DNA of 15,356 bases from Mollicutes bacterium. Its GTDB lineage: Bacteria > Bacillota_I > Bacilli_A > RF39 > UBA660. The notes beneath the pieces were generated by a model. That model ran no database searches and was not told the origin of the DNA. It was given only the letters and a program-made list of their open reading frames with translations. The position numbers were made by a program, and so were the translations under genes. The DNA is taken from contig DUPI01000028.1 of NCBI GenBank assembly GCA_012838395.1, positions 1 through 15,356 of the forward strand. The letters are read 5' to 3'. This document shows, piece by piece, positions 1-6,276 of the stretch. The stretch's first letter is position 1; every line of letters begins with the position of its first letter.

Positions 1-126
1 AAAAAAATAGATAATATAGAGTACGATGTTTACCCAACTTTTTATCCTGTAGGTAATGGAATGAGAAACATTGATAATGCAATTACTGATTTGAAAAACA
101 TATTAAAAACAACTAATAAATTTTAA
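1..126 (+). CDS. C-terminal fragment of an unrecognised protein
   Basis: Frame 1 is open from the first base of the window to a TAA at 124–126 and gives 41 residues; the start lies outside the window. The visible tail contains a Tyr/Pro-rich stretch (YDVYPTFYPVGNG, residues 8–20) followed by a probable amphipathic helix (about residues 22–37). I do not recognise the family, and no function should be assigned from this piece. It reads in the same direction as the ribosomal cluster but is separated from it by a terminator-like hairpin, a long AT-rich gap and a strong promoter, so it probably belongs to a different transcription unit. That it is coding at all rests on the open frame running into a well-placed terminator. 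Confidence 0.6.
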   Translation, partial: KKIDNIEYDVYPTFYPVGNGMRNIDNAITDLKNILKTTNKF

Positions 127-137
127 TTATAAATACA

Positions 138-162
138 AAAAATGAGCAAATCACTCGTTTTT
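138..162 (+). terminator. Intrinsic terminator after the upstream gene (possibly bidirectional)
   Basis: A five-A run and TGAG (138–146) pair with CTCG and a five-T run (154–162) around the 7-nt loop CAAATCA: a 9-bp stem with one T·G wobble. It begins 11 nt after the stop codon of the upstream gene fragment. The A-tract on the left and T-tract on the right would let it work on both strands. The GC-containing core is short, so efficiency may be modest. Confidence 0.6.
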
Positions 163-301
163 ATTGGCTATTCCGATTTGTTACTATCTATTTACTATTT
201 TTAAAATAAGGTTGAATTTCAATATAACATTGCGACAATTATATAATATTTTTTTTATGTAATTAATTTATTAAAAAAATTAAAAAAGTAATCAAAAACA
301 C
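163..301. other. AT-rich intergenic stretch with no gene
   Basis: No plausible coding frame with a ribosome binding site is visible on either strand. The right half is built of A- and T-runs. A-tracts centred near 276, 285 and 296 lie immediately upstream of the −35 element at 302, where an UP element (alpha-CTD contact) would sit; that role is inferred from position and composition. A TATAAT at 242–247 has no −35 at a usable distance. TTGAA-T-TTCAA at 212–222 is a short perfect inverted repeat of unknown meaning. Confidence 0.5.
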
Positions 302-330
302 TTGCAATGCATAAAATATATGTGTATAAT
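302..330 (+). promoter_or_regulatory. Sigma-A-type promoter of the S10–spc–alpha cluster
   Basis: TTGCAA (302–307) and TATAAT (325–330) are separated by exactly 17 nt, close to the vegetative sigma consensus, with A-tracts directly upstream. The predicted start of transcription is about 336–338, leaving a leader of roughly 125 nt before rpsJ. It is the best promoter-like sequence I found upstream of rpsJ, and no convincing internal promoter was seen, so it is the likely main promoter for all the genes to rplQ. Confidence 0.85.
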
Positions 331-336
331 TGATTT

Positions 337-462
337 GTGTGTGAAAGCATTGATGTGCGAGGTTGTCGATACGCCAGGTTGAGTTGTTAAAAGAAATAAT
401 GGCTATTGAGTTATTTGCGCGGAGCTAGTCTACACCAGATGTAGGCGAAGGGAGGAAGAAAG
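337..462 (+). promoter_or_regulatory. 5′ leader of the S10 operon, probable structured regulatory RNA
   Basis: The leader is clearly richer in G and C than the DNA upstream of it. It contains the block TGCGAGGTTGTCGATACGCC (356–375), two copies of TTGAGTT (379–385 and 406–412), and a hairpin whose 7-bp stem (428–434 with 440–446, one T·G pair) carries the loop CCAGA. The hairpin ends 3 nt before the GGGAGG ribosome binding site of rpsJ (450–455). There is no U-run, so a classical terminator-type attenuator is not apparent; control at initiation of translation, or antitermination-type control, would fit better. S10 leaders are known targets of autogenous control by L4 in gamma-proteobacteria; whether this unrelated leader works similarly is inference. 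Confidence 0.55.
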
Positions 463-771
463 ATGTCAAAAACAAAAGTTCGTATCAAATTGAAAGCGTT
501 TGAACACAAAAGTTTAGATACTGCGTGTGCAAAAATTATTCAAACGGTAAAAAGAACAGGTGGGGAAATCAGTGGACCTGTGCCACTACCGACTGAAATT
601 GAAAAAATTACAATTTTAAGAGCTGTTCATAAATACAAAGATTCGCAAGAACAATTTGAAAAAAGAACACACAAAAGATTAATTGATATCAATAATCCAA
701 GCAAGGAAACAATTGAGGCATTAACTCATTTGGATATTCCTAGCGGTGTTGATATAAAAATCAAATTATAA
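463..771 (+). CDS. rpsJ: 30S ribosomal protein S10
   Basis: S10 sits in the 30S head and also pairs with NusB in transcription antitermination. The 102-residue product has the family length and conserved segments: LKAFEHKSLDTA (10–21), GPVPLPT (38–44) and EQFEKRTHKRLIDI (63–76). The loop around residues 53–60 (RAVHKYKD), which lies near the 16S h31/h34 region and where tetracycline-class resistance mutations are known, has a normal Gram-positive form. The start is set by GGGAGG seven bases upstream of the ATG. It is the first gene of the cluster, preceded by the promoter and leader, and lies 21 nt before rplC. Confidence 0.98.
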   Translation: MSKTKVRIKLKAFEHKSLDTACAKIIQTVKRTGGEISGPVPLPTEIEKITILRAVHKYKDSQEQFEKRTHKRLIDINNPSKETIEALTHLDIPSGVDIKIKL

Positions 772-792
772 AAAATGTAGGAGGAAGAAATT

Positions 793-1557
793 ATGAAAGG
801 AATCTTAGGTCGTAAAATTGGAATGACTCAAGTTTTTACTAAATCTGGTAAATTGATTCCAGTAACTGTAGTTGAAGTTGAACCGAATATAGTAACACAG
901 ATAAAAACGATAGAAACAGATGGTTATAATGCAATTCAATTAGGGTTTAGTACAAAAAGAGAAAAATTAGCGACAAAAGCTTCAATTGGTCATACCAATA
1001 AAGCTAACACAACACCTAAGCGCTTCTTTAGAGAAATTAGAGGTGTTGATGTAAACAACTATACATTAGGTCAAGAGGTAAAAGTGGATATTTTTACAGA
1101 AGGTGAAGTTGTTGATGTAACAGGAACTAGTAAAGGAAAAGGGTTCCAAGGTGTTATTAAACGCCACAATCAAGCTCGTGGTCCAATGAGTCACGGTTCT
1201 CGTTTTCATAGGAGACCAGGGTCAATGGGTTCTATGAGACCAATGCGTGTTTTTAAAGGGAAGAAATTACCAGGTCATATGGGATTTGAAACTGTAACAA
1301 TTCAAAATCTTGAAATAGTTATGGTTGATCTAGAAAATAATGTACTTTTAGTAAAAGGGAATGTACCTGGACCTAAAAAATCATTAGTAATTATTAAAAC
1401 AGCAGTTAAAAAACCAGGAAAAATTAATGAAGTGGAAGAACTTAATTTCTACGATGTTAAAGAACCTGAGGTAATATCAGAAGAAACACCAGTGGTAGAA
1501 GAACCTACAAATGAAAATGCTTCCGTAGAAGAAACTACAGAAGTGTCAGAAAAATAA
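793..1557 (+). CDS. rplC: 50S ribosomal protein L3 with an acidic C-terminal tail
   Basis: L3 binds the 3′ end of 23S rRNA, starts 50S assembly and reaches toward the peptidyl-transferase centre. Family landmarks are intact: N-terminal GILGRKIGMTQVF (3–15), SKGKGFQGVIKRH (113–125), and the loop with HRRPGSMG (139–146) and FKGKKLPGHMG (154–164). The core ends near residue 209, the usual length of bacterial L3, but the protein continues to residue 254. The extra 44 or so residues (about 211–254) hold 15 acidic and 2 basic residues, with many Thr, Val and Pro, and are probably disordered. The frame is continuous and is followed at 15 nt by rplD with its own AGGAGG, so the tail is not an obvious frameshift artefact. 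AGGAGG at 779–784 fixes the start. Confidence 0.97.
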   Translation: MKGILGRKIGMTQVFTKSGKLIPVTVVEVEPNIVTQIKTIETDGYNAIQLGFSTKREKLATKASIGHTNKANTTPKRFFREIRGVDVNNYTLGQEVKVDIFTEGEVVDVTGTSKGKGFQGVIKRHNQARGPMSHGSRFHRRPGSMGSMRPMRVFKGKKLPGHMGFETVTIQNLEIVMVDLENNVLLVKGNVPGPKKSLVIIKTAVKKPGKINEVEELNFYDVKEPEVISEETPVVEEPTNENASVEETTEVSEK

Positions 1558-1572
1558 TAGGAGGTTATAAAT

Positions 1573-2199
1573 ATGGGTAAAATATCTGTATTAAATACTA
1601 GTGGTGAAAAAATTAAAGATATTACTTTAAATGAACAAATTTGGGCGATTGAACCCAATGATGCTGTGCTATATGATGCAATTACATTAACTAGAAATTC
1701 ACAAAGACAAGGTACTCATTCAACAAAAACACGTAGCGAAGTAAGAGGTGGAGGACGTAAACCATGGCGTCAAAAAGGTACAGGTCGTGCTCGTCACGGA
1801 AGTACTAGATCACCAATTTGGGTAGGTGGGGGAGTAGTTTTCGGACCTACACCAAGAGATCATGGTAAAAAAATGAATCGTAAGGAAAGACGTTTAGCAC
1901 TAAAATCTGCTTTAGCCTATAAAGCAATTAATAGTGAATTAATCGTTATTGATAACTTCAATGTTGAAAGTTATAAAACAAAAGACATGATCAAAACTTT
2001 AGCAAGACTAAACATTGTTGATCAAAACACGTTAATTGTTGTAGAAGAATTGACTGACAATTTAATTTTAGCAACAAGAAATTTAAAAAACATTATGTTA
2101 TTACAAGCTGATGAAATTAACACATTAGATATCATCAGTGCGGATAAAATGGTAATTACTGTTGATGCAGTAAAAACTATAGAGGAGGTGCTTATCTAA
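1573..2199 (+). CDS. rplD: 50S ribosomal protein L4
   Basis: L4 lines the nascent-peptide exit tunnel through a long extended loop and, in gamma-proteobacteria, also represses its own operon. At 208 residues it has the normal length. The tunnel loop is readable from about residue 43 to 98 and contains RQGTHSTKTRSEVRGGGRKP (45–64), then WRQKGTGRARHG and VVFGPTPRDHGKK. Macrolide-resistance positions fall within this loop, which matches the usual Gram-positive form. The C-terminal half (about 100–208) is the globular domain. The stop codon shares one base with the rplW start (TAATG), so the two are probably translationally coupled. Confidence 0.98.
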   Translation: MGKISVLNTSGEKIKDITLNEQIWAIEPNDAVLYDAITLTRNSQRQGTHSTKTRSEVRGGGRKPWRQKGTGRARHGSTRSPIWVGGGVVFGPTPRDHGKKMNRKERRLALKSALAYKAINSELIVIDNFNVESYKTKDMIKTLARLNIVDQNTLIVVEELTDNLILATRNLKNIMLLQADEINTLDIISADKMVITVDAVKTIEEVLI

Positions 2200-2483
2200 T
2201 GATGAGTAATTATAGAGATATTATTAAAGCACCGATTGTTACTGAAAAAAGTAGTGATTTAGTTCGTGATAATAACACTTATACTTTCAGTGTTGATATC
2301 AGAGCTAATAAAGTACAAATTAAACAAGCTGTTGAAAAGATTTTTAATGTTAAGGTTGATAGTGTGAATATTATCAATATGAAACCAAAGAGAAAAAGAG
2401 TTGGTCGTTACTATGGTAAGACTAACAAAGTAAAAAAAGCAATGGTTAAACTAAGTGAAGGAAGTTCAATAGAACTTCTATAA
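2199..2483 (+). CDS. rplW: 50S ribosomal protein L23
   Basis: L23 sits at the tunnel exit and is the docking site for trigger factor and the signal recognition particle. The 94-residue product starts with the family motif IIKAPIVTEKSS (8–19) and has the conserved NKVQIKQAVEKIFNVKV segment (36–52) and a basic loop (KPKRKRVGRYYGKT, 62–75). Two adjacent ATG codons, 2199 and 2202, are both in frame. The first overlaps the rplD stop and lies 8 nt after the AGGAGGTG site, so I chose it, though the second could be used without changing the domain. Confidence 0.97.
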   Translation: MMSNYRDIIKAPIVTEKSSDLVRDNNTYTFSVDIRANKVQIKQAVEKIFNVKVDSVNIINMKPKRKRVGRYYGKTNKVKKAMVKLSEGSSIELL

Positions 2484-2500
2484 TTTGAAGGAGGATTAAT

Positions 2501-3331
2501 ATGGCAATAAAATCATATAAACCCGTAACTGGTGGTACTAGAGGAATGACAACAGTAACGAATGAAGAAATTACAAAAACAACTCCTGAAAAATCATTGG
2601 TTGTAACATTAAAAAAATCAGGTGGTCGTAATAATCAAGGTAAAATAACAGTAAGACACCGTGGTGGTGGAGCTAAGAGAAAATATCGAATAATTGATTT
2701 TAGAAGAGATAAAGATGGTATTTTTGGAACTGTTGCTTCAATTGAATACGATCCGAATAGAACGGCAAACATAGCTTTAATAAATTATGAAGATGGAGAA
2801 AAGAGATACATTATTGCTCCTGCTAATCTAAAAGTAGGAGACAAAATTGAAAGTGGTGAGGAAGCGGATATTAAAATCGGCAACTGCTTACCGCTAAAAA
2901 ACATTCCGGAAGGAACAATGGTTCATAATGTTGAACTAAAACCAGGTAAAGGTGCTCAAATGGCTCGTTCAGCTGGTTCATCGGTTCAAATATTAGGACA
3001 TGAAGGCAAACATACTTTACTTCGTTTAAGAAGTGGAGAAGTTCGAAAGGTGTTAGGAACTTGTCGTGCAACTATCGGCGAAGTTGGAAATAAGGATCAC
3101 GAGTTAGTTAACTTAGGTAAGGCTGGTCGTAAAAGACATTTAGGTATTAGACCAACCGTTCGTGGTTCTGCAATGAATCCTAATGATCACCCACACGGTG
3201 GTGGAGAAGGTCGTTCACCAATAGGTAGAAAAGCACCTGTTACACCATGGGGTAAACCAACATTAGGTTTAAAAACACGCGACACGAAAAAATCATCAAA
3301 CAAATTAATTGTTCGTCGTCGTAAAAAATAA
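2501..3331 (+). CDS. rplB: 50S ribosomal protein L2
   Basis: L2 binds 23S rRNA next to the peptidyl-transferase centre and is needed for subunit joining. Its 276 residues match the family. The N-terminal part (about 40–120) has the GRNNQGKITVRHRGGG stretch (42–57) and the OB-like barrel. The middle SH3-like part carries VHNVELKPGKGAQMARSAG (141–159). The functionally critical loop MNPNDHPHGGGEGR (225–238) is intact, including the His residue region implicated in peptidyl-transferase function. The C-terminus is a strongly basic extension (KSSNKLIVRRRKK). The start is placed by GGAGG at a normal spacing, 17 nt after rplW. Confidence 0.99.
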   Translation: MAIKSYKPVTGGTRGMTTVTNEEITKTTPEKSLVVTLKKSGGRNNQGKITVRHRGGGAKRKYRIIDFRRDKDGIFGTVASIEYDPNRTANIALINYEDGEKRYIIAPANLKVGDKIESGEEADIKIGNCLPLKNIPEGTMVHNVELKPGKGAQMARSAGSSVQILGHEGKHTLLRLRSGEVRKVLGTCRATIGEVGNKDHELVNLGKAGRKRHLGIRPTVRGSAMNPNDHPHGGGEGRSPIGRKAPVTPWGKPTLGLKTRDTKKSSNKLIVRRRKK

Positions 3332-3348
3332 TTGAAAGGATGGTTTAA

Positions 3349-3621
3349 ATGGCAAGAAGTTTAAAAAAAGGACCATTTATAGATAGTCATTTAATGGATA
3401 AAGTAAAAAAAATTAGTGGTTCTGGAAAAAAAGAAGTCATTAAAACATGGTCTCGCCGTTCGACGATTTATCCCGAATTTATTGGGCATACATTTGCTGT
3501 TCATAACGGTAGGGAATTTATTCCTGTTTATGTAACAGAAGATATGGTCGGACACAAATTAGGAGAGTTCGCACCAACTCGTAAATTTGGTGGTCACGGT
3601 GATGACAAGCAAAGAAAATAA
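3349..3621 (+). CDS. rpsS: 30S ribosomal protein S19
   Basis: S19 works with S13 in the 30S head and contacts the A-site region and the 50S through intersubunit bridges. The 90-residue sequence is typical in length and motif: MARSLKKGPFID (1–12), TWSRRSTIYPEFIGHT (33–48), and the C-terminal signature HKLGEFAPTRKFGGHG (69–84). The ribosome binding site, GAAAGGATGG, is slightly weaker than those of its neighbours. It lies 17 nt after rplB and 25 nt before rplV. Confidence 0.98.
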   Translation: MARSLKKGPFIDSHLMDKVKKISGSGKKEVIKTWSRRSTIYPEFIGHTFAVHNGREFIPVYVTEDMVGHKLGEFAPTRKFGGHGDDKQRK

Positions 3622-3646
3622 TTAAAGGCCAGGGAGGAGGACTAAA

Positions 3647-3982
3647 ATGGAAGCAAAAGCGGTTGCGAAAAACGTTAGAATAGCACCTCGTAAAGCTCGT
3701 TTAGTTATAGATTTAGTACGTGGAAAAAGCGTAACAGAAGCAGATGTTATTTTGAAAAATTTAAATAAGGAAGCTGCAAGACTAATTCATAAAGTATTAG
3801 TTTCAGCTGTAGCTAATGCTGAAAATAACCTTGAATTAAACAAAGAAACTTTACATGTTAAAGAAGCATTTGTTGATGAAGGTCAAACTTTAAAAAGAAT
3901 CAAATTTGGTTCTCGTGGATATGTTAATCCAATAAAAAGAAGAACAAGCCACATTACAATAGTTGTAAGTGATGAAAAATAA
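3647..3982 (+). CDS. rplV: 50S ribosomal protein L22 with an unusual tunnel hairpin
   Basis: L22 is globular with a long beta-hairpin that reaches the narrowest point of the exit tunnel beside L4. The globular core is normal: AKNVRIAPRKARLVIDLVRG (7–26) and VSAVANAENN (52–61), and the strand RRTSHITIVVS (98–108) is conserved. The hairpin tip between LKRI (82–85) and RRTSH is not. E. coli has MPRAKGRADRILK there and Bacillus has a similar RPRAxGRA form; this protein reads KFGSRGYVNPIK (86–97), losing the usual Pro-Arg-Ala and the second Arg. This lies where macrolide and stalling-peptide contacts are made. The total length of 111 residues is normal, so it is a substitution, not a deletion. AGGGAGGAGG precedes the start. 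Confidence 0.97.
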   Translation: MEAKAVAKNVRIAPRKARLVIDLVRGKSVTEADVILKNLNKEAARLIHKVLVSAVANAENNLELNKETLHVKEAFVDEGQTLKRIKFGSRGYVNPIKRRTSHITIVVSDEK

Positions 3983-3998
3983 GCAAAGGAGGTAACTG

Positions 3999-4688
3999 AT
4001 GGGTCAAAAAGTTAGTCCGATTGGACTTAGAATAGGTATTAATAAAACTTGGCAATCTAAATGGTATGCCGGAAATAAAGATTTTTCTAAATTTTTAGCA
4101 AAGGATATTAAAATCCGTGAGTATTTAGAAAAAAATTTAAAAGACGCAGCAGTTTCGAGTGTTTTAATTGAAAGAACACCAAAAAAGACCGAAGTAATTA
4201 TTAACACAGCTAAACCAGGTGTTGTAATTGGACGCGGTGGAGAAGAAATTGAAAAAACAAGAAAAAAATTATCAAAATTAATTAATGAAAACGTTCAAAT
4301 TTCAATAATGGAAGTGAAAAATCCTAATCTTGATGCAGCGCTTGTTGCAGAAGATATTGCAAAGCAAATTGAGAATCGTGTTTCATTTAGAGTTGCGCAA
4401 AAAAGAGCAATTAGAAATACGATGAAAGCGGGAGCAAAAGGAATTAAAACTGCAGTATCAGGACGTCTTGGTGGTGCCGATATGGCAAGAACTGAAGGTT
4501 ACACTGAGGGCATGATTCCACTTCATACTTTAAGAGCTAACGTTGATTATGCTCACAAAGAAGCAGATACAACATTTGGTAAAATCGGAGTTAAAGTATG
4601 GATTTATAAAGGAGAAATCCTTCCTGAAAAGAAAAATAAGGGAGGTAATACAGATGGCAGTAATACCAAAAAAGACAAAGTATCGTAA
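3999..4688 (+). CDS. rpsC: 30S ribosomal protein S3
   Basis: S3 forms part of the mRNA entry pore of the 30S subunit and contributes to its helicase activity. The N-terminal part begins MGQKVSPIGLRIGINKTW. The KH domain has its nucleic-acid loop GVVIGRGG (74–81), and the C-terminal domain holds SGRLGGADMARTEGYTEG (154–171) and TTFGKIGVKVWIYKGEILP (191–209). One of the three basic residues assigned to the helicase site in E. coli (R131, R132, K135) is replaced: R131 and K135 are present but residue 132 is Val. At 229 residues it is about 10 longer than the Bacillus protein, because the frame runs through the ribosome binding site and first 35 nt of rplP. The start follows AAAGGAGGTAA. Confidence 0.98.
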   Translation: MGQKVSPIGLRIGINKTWQSKWYAGNKDFSKFLAKDIKIREYLEKNLKDAAVSSVLIERTPKKTEVIINTAKPGVVIGRGGEEIEKTRKKLSKLINENVQISIMEVKNPNLDAALVAEDIAKQIENRVSFRVAQKRAIRNTMKAGAKGIKTAVSGRLGGADMARTEGYTEGMIPLHTLRANVDYAHKEADTTFGKIGVKVWIYKGEILPEKKNKGGNTDGSNTKKDKVS

Positions 4689-5088
4689 GCCACACCGTAT
4701 TAGTTATGAAGGTAAATCAAAAGGTAATTTAGAACTTCATTTCGGTTCGTACGGATTAAAAGCGATGGAAGGTGCTTGGATTACTCAACAACAAATTGAG
4801 GCTGCTCGTATTGCGATGACTCGTTTTATGAAAAGGGGCGGAAAAGTATGGATTAATATTTTCCCACACTTATCATTAACAAGCATTCCTTTAGAAACTC
4901 GTATGGGTAAAGGAAAAGGTCAACCTGAAAAATGGGTAGCAGTTGTTAAAAAAGGAAAAATTATGTTTGAGATAGATGGTGTCAGCGAAGAGGTAGCGCG
5001 TGAAGCACTTCGTTTAGCGATGCATAAATTACCAATCAAATGTAAGTTTGTAAAAAAAGAAAGTGGTGAAGCTGATGAAAATAGATGA
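4654..5088 (+). CDS. rplP: 50S ribosomal protein L16
   Basis: L16 sits between the central protuberance and the peptidyl-transferase centre, where it helps place A-site tRNA, and it joins late in assembly. The 144 residues have the normal length, starting MAVIPKKTKYRKPHR and ending in a typical HKLPIKCKFVKKE segment (about 126–138). The conserved RMGKGKGQPEKWVAVVKKGK segment (about 82–101) is present. The frame is open upstream to 4543, but that extension lies inside rpsC. The ATG at 4654, nine bases after GGGAGG (4640–4645), gives the family N-terminus. It overlaps rpsC by 35 nt and rpmC by 14 nt. Confidence 0.98.
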   Translation: MAVIPKKTKYRKPHRISYEGKSKGNLELHFGSYGLKAMEGAWITQQQIEAARIAMTRFMKRGGKVWINIFPHLSLTSIPLETRMGKGKGQPEKWVAVVKKGKIMFEIDGVSEEVAREALRLAMHKLPIKCKFVKKESGEADENR

Positions 5089-5272
5089 AATAAGAAATCT
5101 TTCTAGCGAAGAAATCACAAAAAAAATCGAAGAATATAAAGAAGAATTATTTAATTTACGTTTTAGCCAAGCTACTGGAAATCTTGAGAGGCCTTCTAGA
5201 ATTAGAGAATTGAGAAAACTAGTAGCACGTATGAAGACAATACTACGCGAACGTGAATTAAAGGAAAATTAA
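5075..5272 (+). CDS. rpmC: 50S ribosomal protein L29
   Basis: L29 is a small helical protein at the tunnel exit beside L23. The 65-residue product has the standard beginning MKIDEIRNLSSEEI, the LFNLRFSQATGNLERPSRIRELRK-type core (LFNLRFSQATG at 30–40) and an Arg/Lys-rich second helix ending RERELKEN. A longer reading from 5063 adds MVKL, but ATG 5075 matches the family and has AGTGGTGA just upstream. The gene starts inside the last 14 nt of rplP, implying coupled translation. Confidence 0.97.
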   Translation: MKIDEIRNLSSEEITKKIEEYKEELFNLRFSQATGNLERPSRIRELRKLVARMKTILRERELKEN

Positions 5273-5282
5273 GGAGGGCATT

Positions 5283-5543
5283 ATGAAAGATAAAAGAACT
5301 CATGAATTAATAGGAAAAGTAGTAAGCGATAAAAGAGACAAATCAATAACAGTTTTAGTTGAAAACTATAAAATAGATAAATTATACGGTAAACGTGTTA
5401 GACGCTCTAAAAAGTATGCTGTTCATGATGAAAAAAACGAAGCAAAAGTAGGAGATAAGGTTCGTATAGTTGAAACAAGACCAATATCGAAAACAAAACA
5501 TTATCGTTTAGTAGAAATAATAGAAAAAGCAGTTATTATATAA
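5283..5543 (+). CDS. rpsQ: 30S ribosomal protein S17
   Basis: S17 is a primary 16S rRNA binder with an OB fold, acting early in 30S body assembly. The 86 residues show the family pattern: ELIGKVVSDKRDKSITVLVE (8–27), HDEKNEAKVGDKVRIVETRP (48–67) and SKTKHYRLVEII (69–80). AAGGAGGG lies just before the ATG, and the gap to rpmC is 10 nt. It is the last gene of the classical S10 operon, but no terminator separates it from rplN 27 nt downstream. Confidence 0.98.
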   Translation: MKDKRTHELIGKVVSDKRDKSITVLVENYKIDKLYGKRVRRSKKYAVHDEKNEAKVGDKVRIVETRPISKTKHYRLVEIIEKAVII

Positions 5544-5570
5544 TTGCAAACGGATAAGGAGGATTAATAT

Positions 5571-5939
5571 ATGATTCAACAAGAAAGCCGTTTAAAAGTT
5601 ACCGATAACTCTGGTGCTCGTGAACTTTTAGTTATTCGTGTACTAGGTGGCGGTGTTGTTAAAGCGGGAAATATTGGTGATATAGTTGTTGGGACTGTAA
5701 AGAAAGCAACTCCTAATGGTACAGTACAAAAAGGAAAAATTGTTAAGGCTGTAATTGTTAGAAGCAAATCTGGTCTAAGGAGAGAAGATGGATCTTATAT
5801 TAAGTTTGATGATAATGCTTGCGTTATTATTAAAGATGATAAAAGTCCTGTTGGAACTCGTATTTTCGGACCTGTTGCACGTGAATTACGTGAAAAAAAT
5901 TATATGAAAATTATATCACTTGCTAAAGAAGTGTTATAG
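5571..5939 (+). CDS. rplN: 50S ribosomal protein L14
   Basis: L14 binds 23S rRNA and contacts 16S h14 in an intersubunit bridge; it is also the docking site for the silencing factor RsfS. At 122 residues it is exactly the family size. Clear motifs are MIQQESRLKVTDNSGAREL (1–19), the GGG loop (26–28), the basic strand KGKIVKAVIVRSKSGLRRED (54–73) and the C-terminal IFGPVARELREKNYMKIISL (98–117). AAGGAGG precedes the start. It corresponds to the first gene of the spc operon, but no promoter is visible in the 27-nt gap upstream. Confidence 0.99.
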   Translation: MIQQESRLKVTDNSGARELLVIRVLGGGVVKAGNIGDIVVGTVKKATPNGTVQKGKIVKAVIVRSKSGLRREDGSYIKFDDNACVIIKDDKSPVGTRIFGPVARELREKNYMKIISLAKEVL

Positions 5940-5949
5940 GAGGTAGAAC

Positions 5950-6258
5950 ATGAACTTTAAAAATGGAGATAAAGTTGTTGTTATTGCTGGTAAAGATCGA
6001 GGAAAAGAAGGAAGAATAACAAAAATACTACGCGATGAAAACAAAGTAGTTGTTGAAAACGTTAATATGATTAAAAGACATCAAAAGTCAGATGGACAAA
6101 ACCCAGGTAGTATTATTGAAATGGAAGCTCCAATTCATGCTTCTAATGTTATGATTCTGGACCCTAAGACTAAAAAAAGAACCAGAATAGGGCACACAAT
6201 AGATAAAAACAATAAAAAAATAAGAATAAGTAAAAAATCAAATGAGAGTCTTGATTAA
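5950..6258 (+). CDS. rplX: 50S ribosomal protein L24
   Basis: L24 is one of the two assembly-initiator proteins of the 50S subunit and lies near the tunnel exit. The KOW motif is visible near the start (GDKVVVIAGKDRGKEGRITK, 6–25), followed by VVVENVNMIKRHQ (34–46) and the segment EAPIHASNVMILDPKTKKRT (57–76). It has the normal length of 102 residues. The C-terminus is Lys/Asn-rich, as in AT-rich relatives. TAGGAGGT overlaps the rplN stop codon, so the two are closely coupled. Confidence 0.98.
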   Translation: MNFKNGDKVVVIAGKDRGKEGRITKILRDENKVVVENVNMIKRHQKSDGQNPGSIIEMEAPIHASNVMILDPKTKKRTRIGHTIDKNNKKIRISKKSNESLD

Positions 6259-6276
6259 TTGGAAGGAGGGTATACA

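Noticed and set aside
242..247. TATAAT as a second promoter upstream of the cluster
   Set aside because: The nearest TTGAAT (212–217) is 24 nt away, and the region is AT-rich enough to give this hexamer by chance; 302–330 is far better.
353..382. Nine-codon frame (MCEVVDTPG) in the S10 leader
   Set aside because: No ribosome binding site, and the same bases are better explained as a conserved RNA block; too short to support without conservation data.
4543..4653. N-terminal extension of L16
   Set aside because: It lies inside rpsC and lacks a binding site; family length and GGGAGG support the ATG at 4654.
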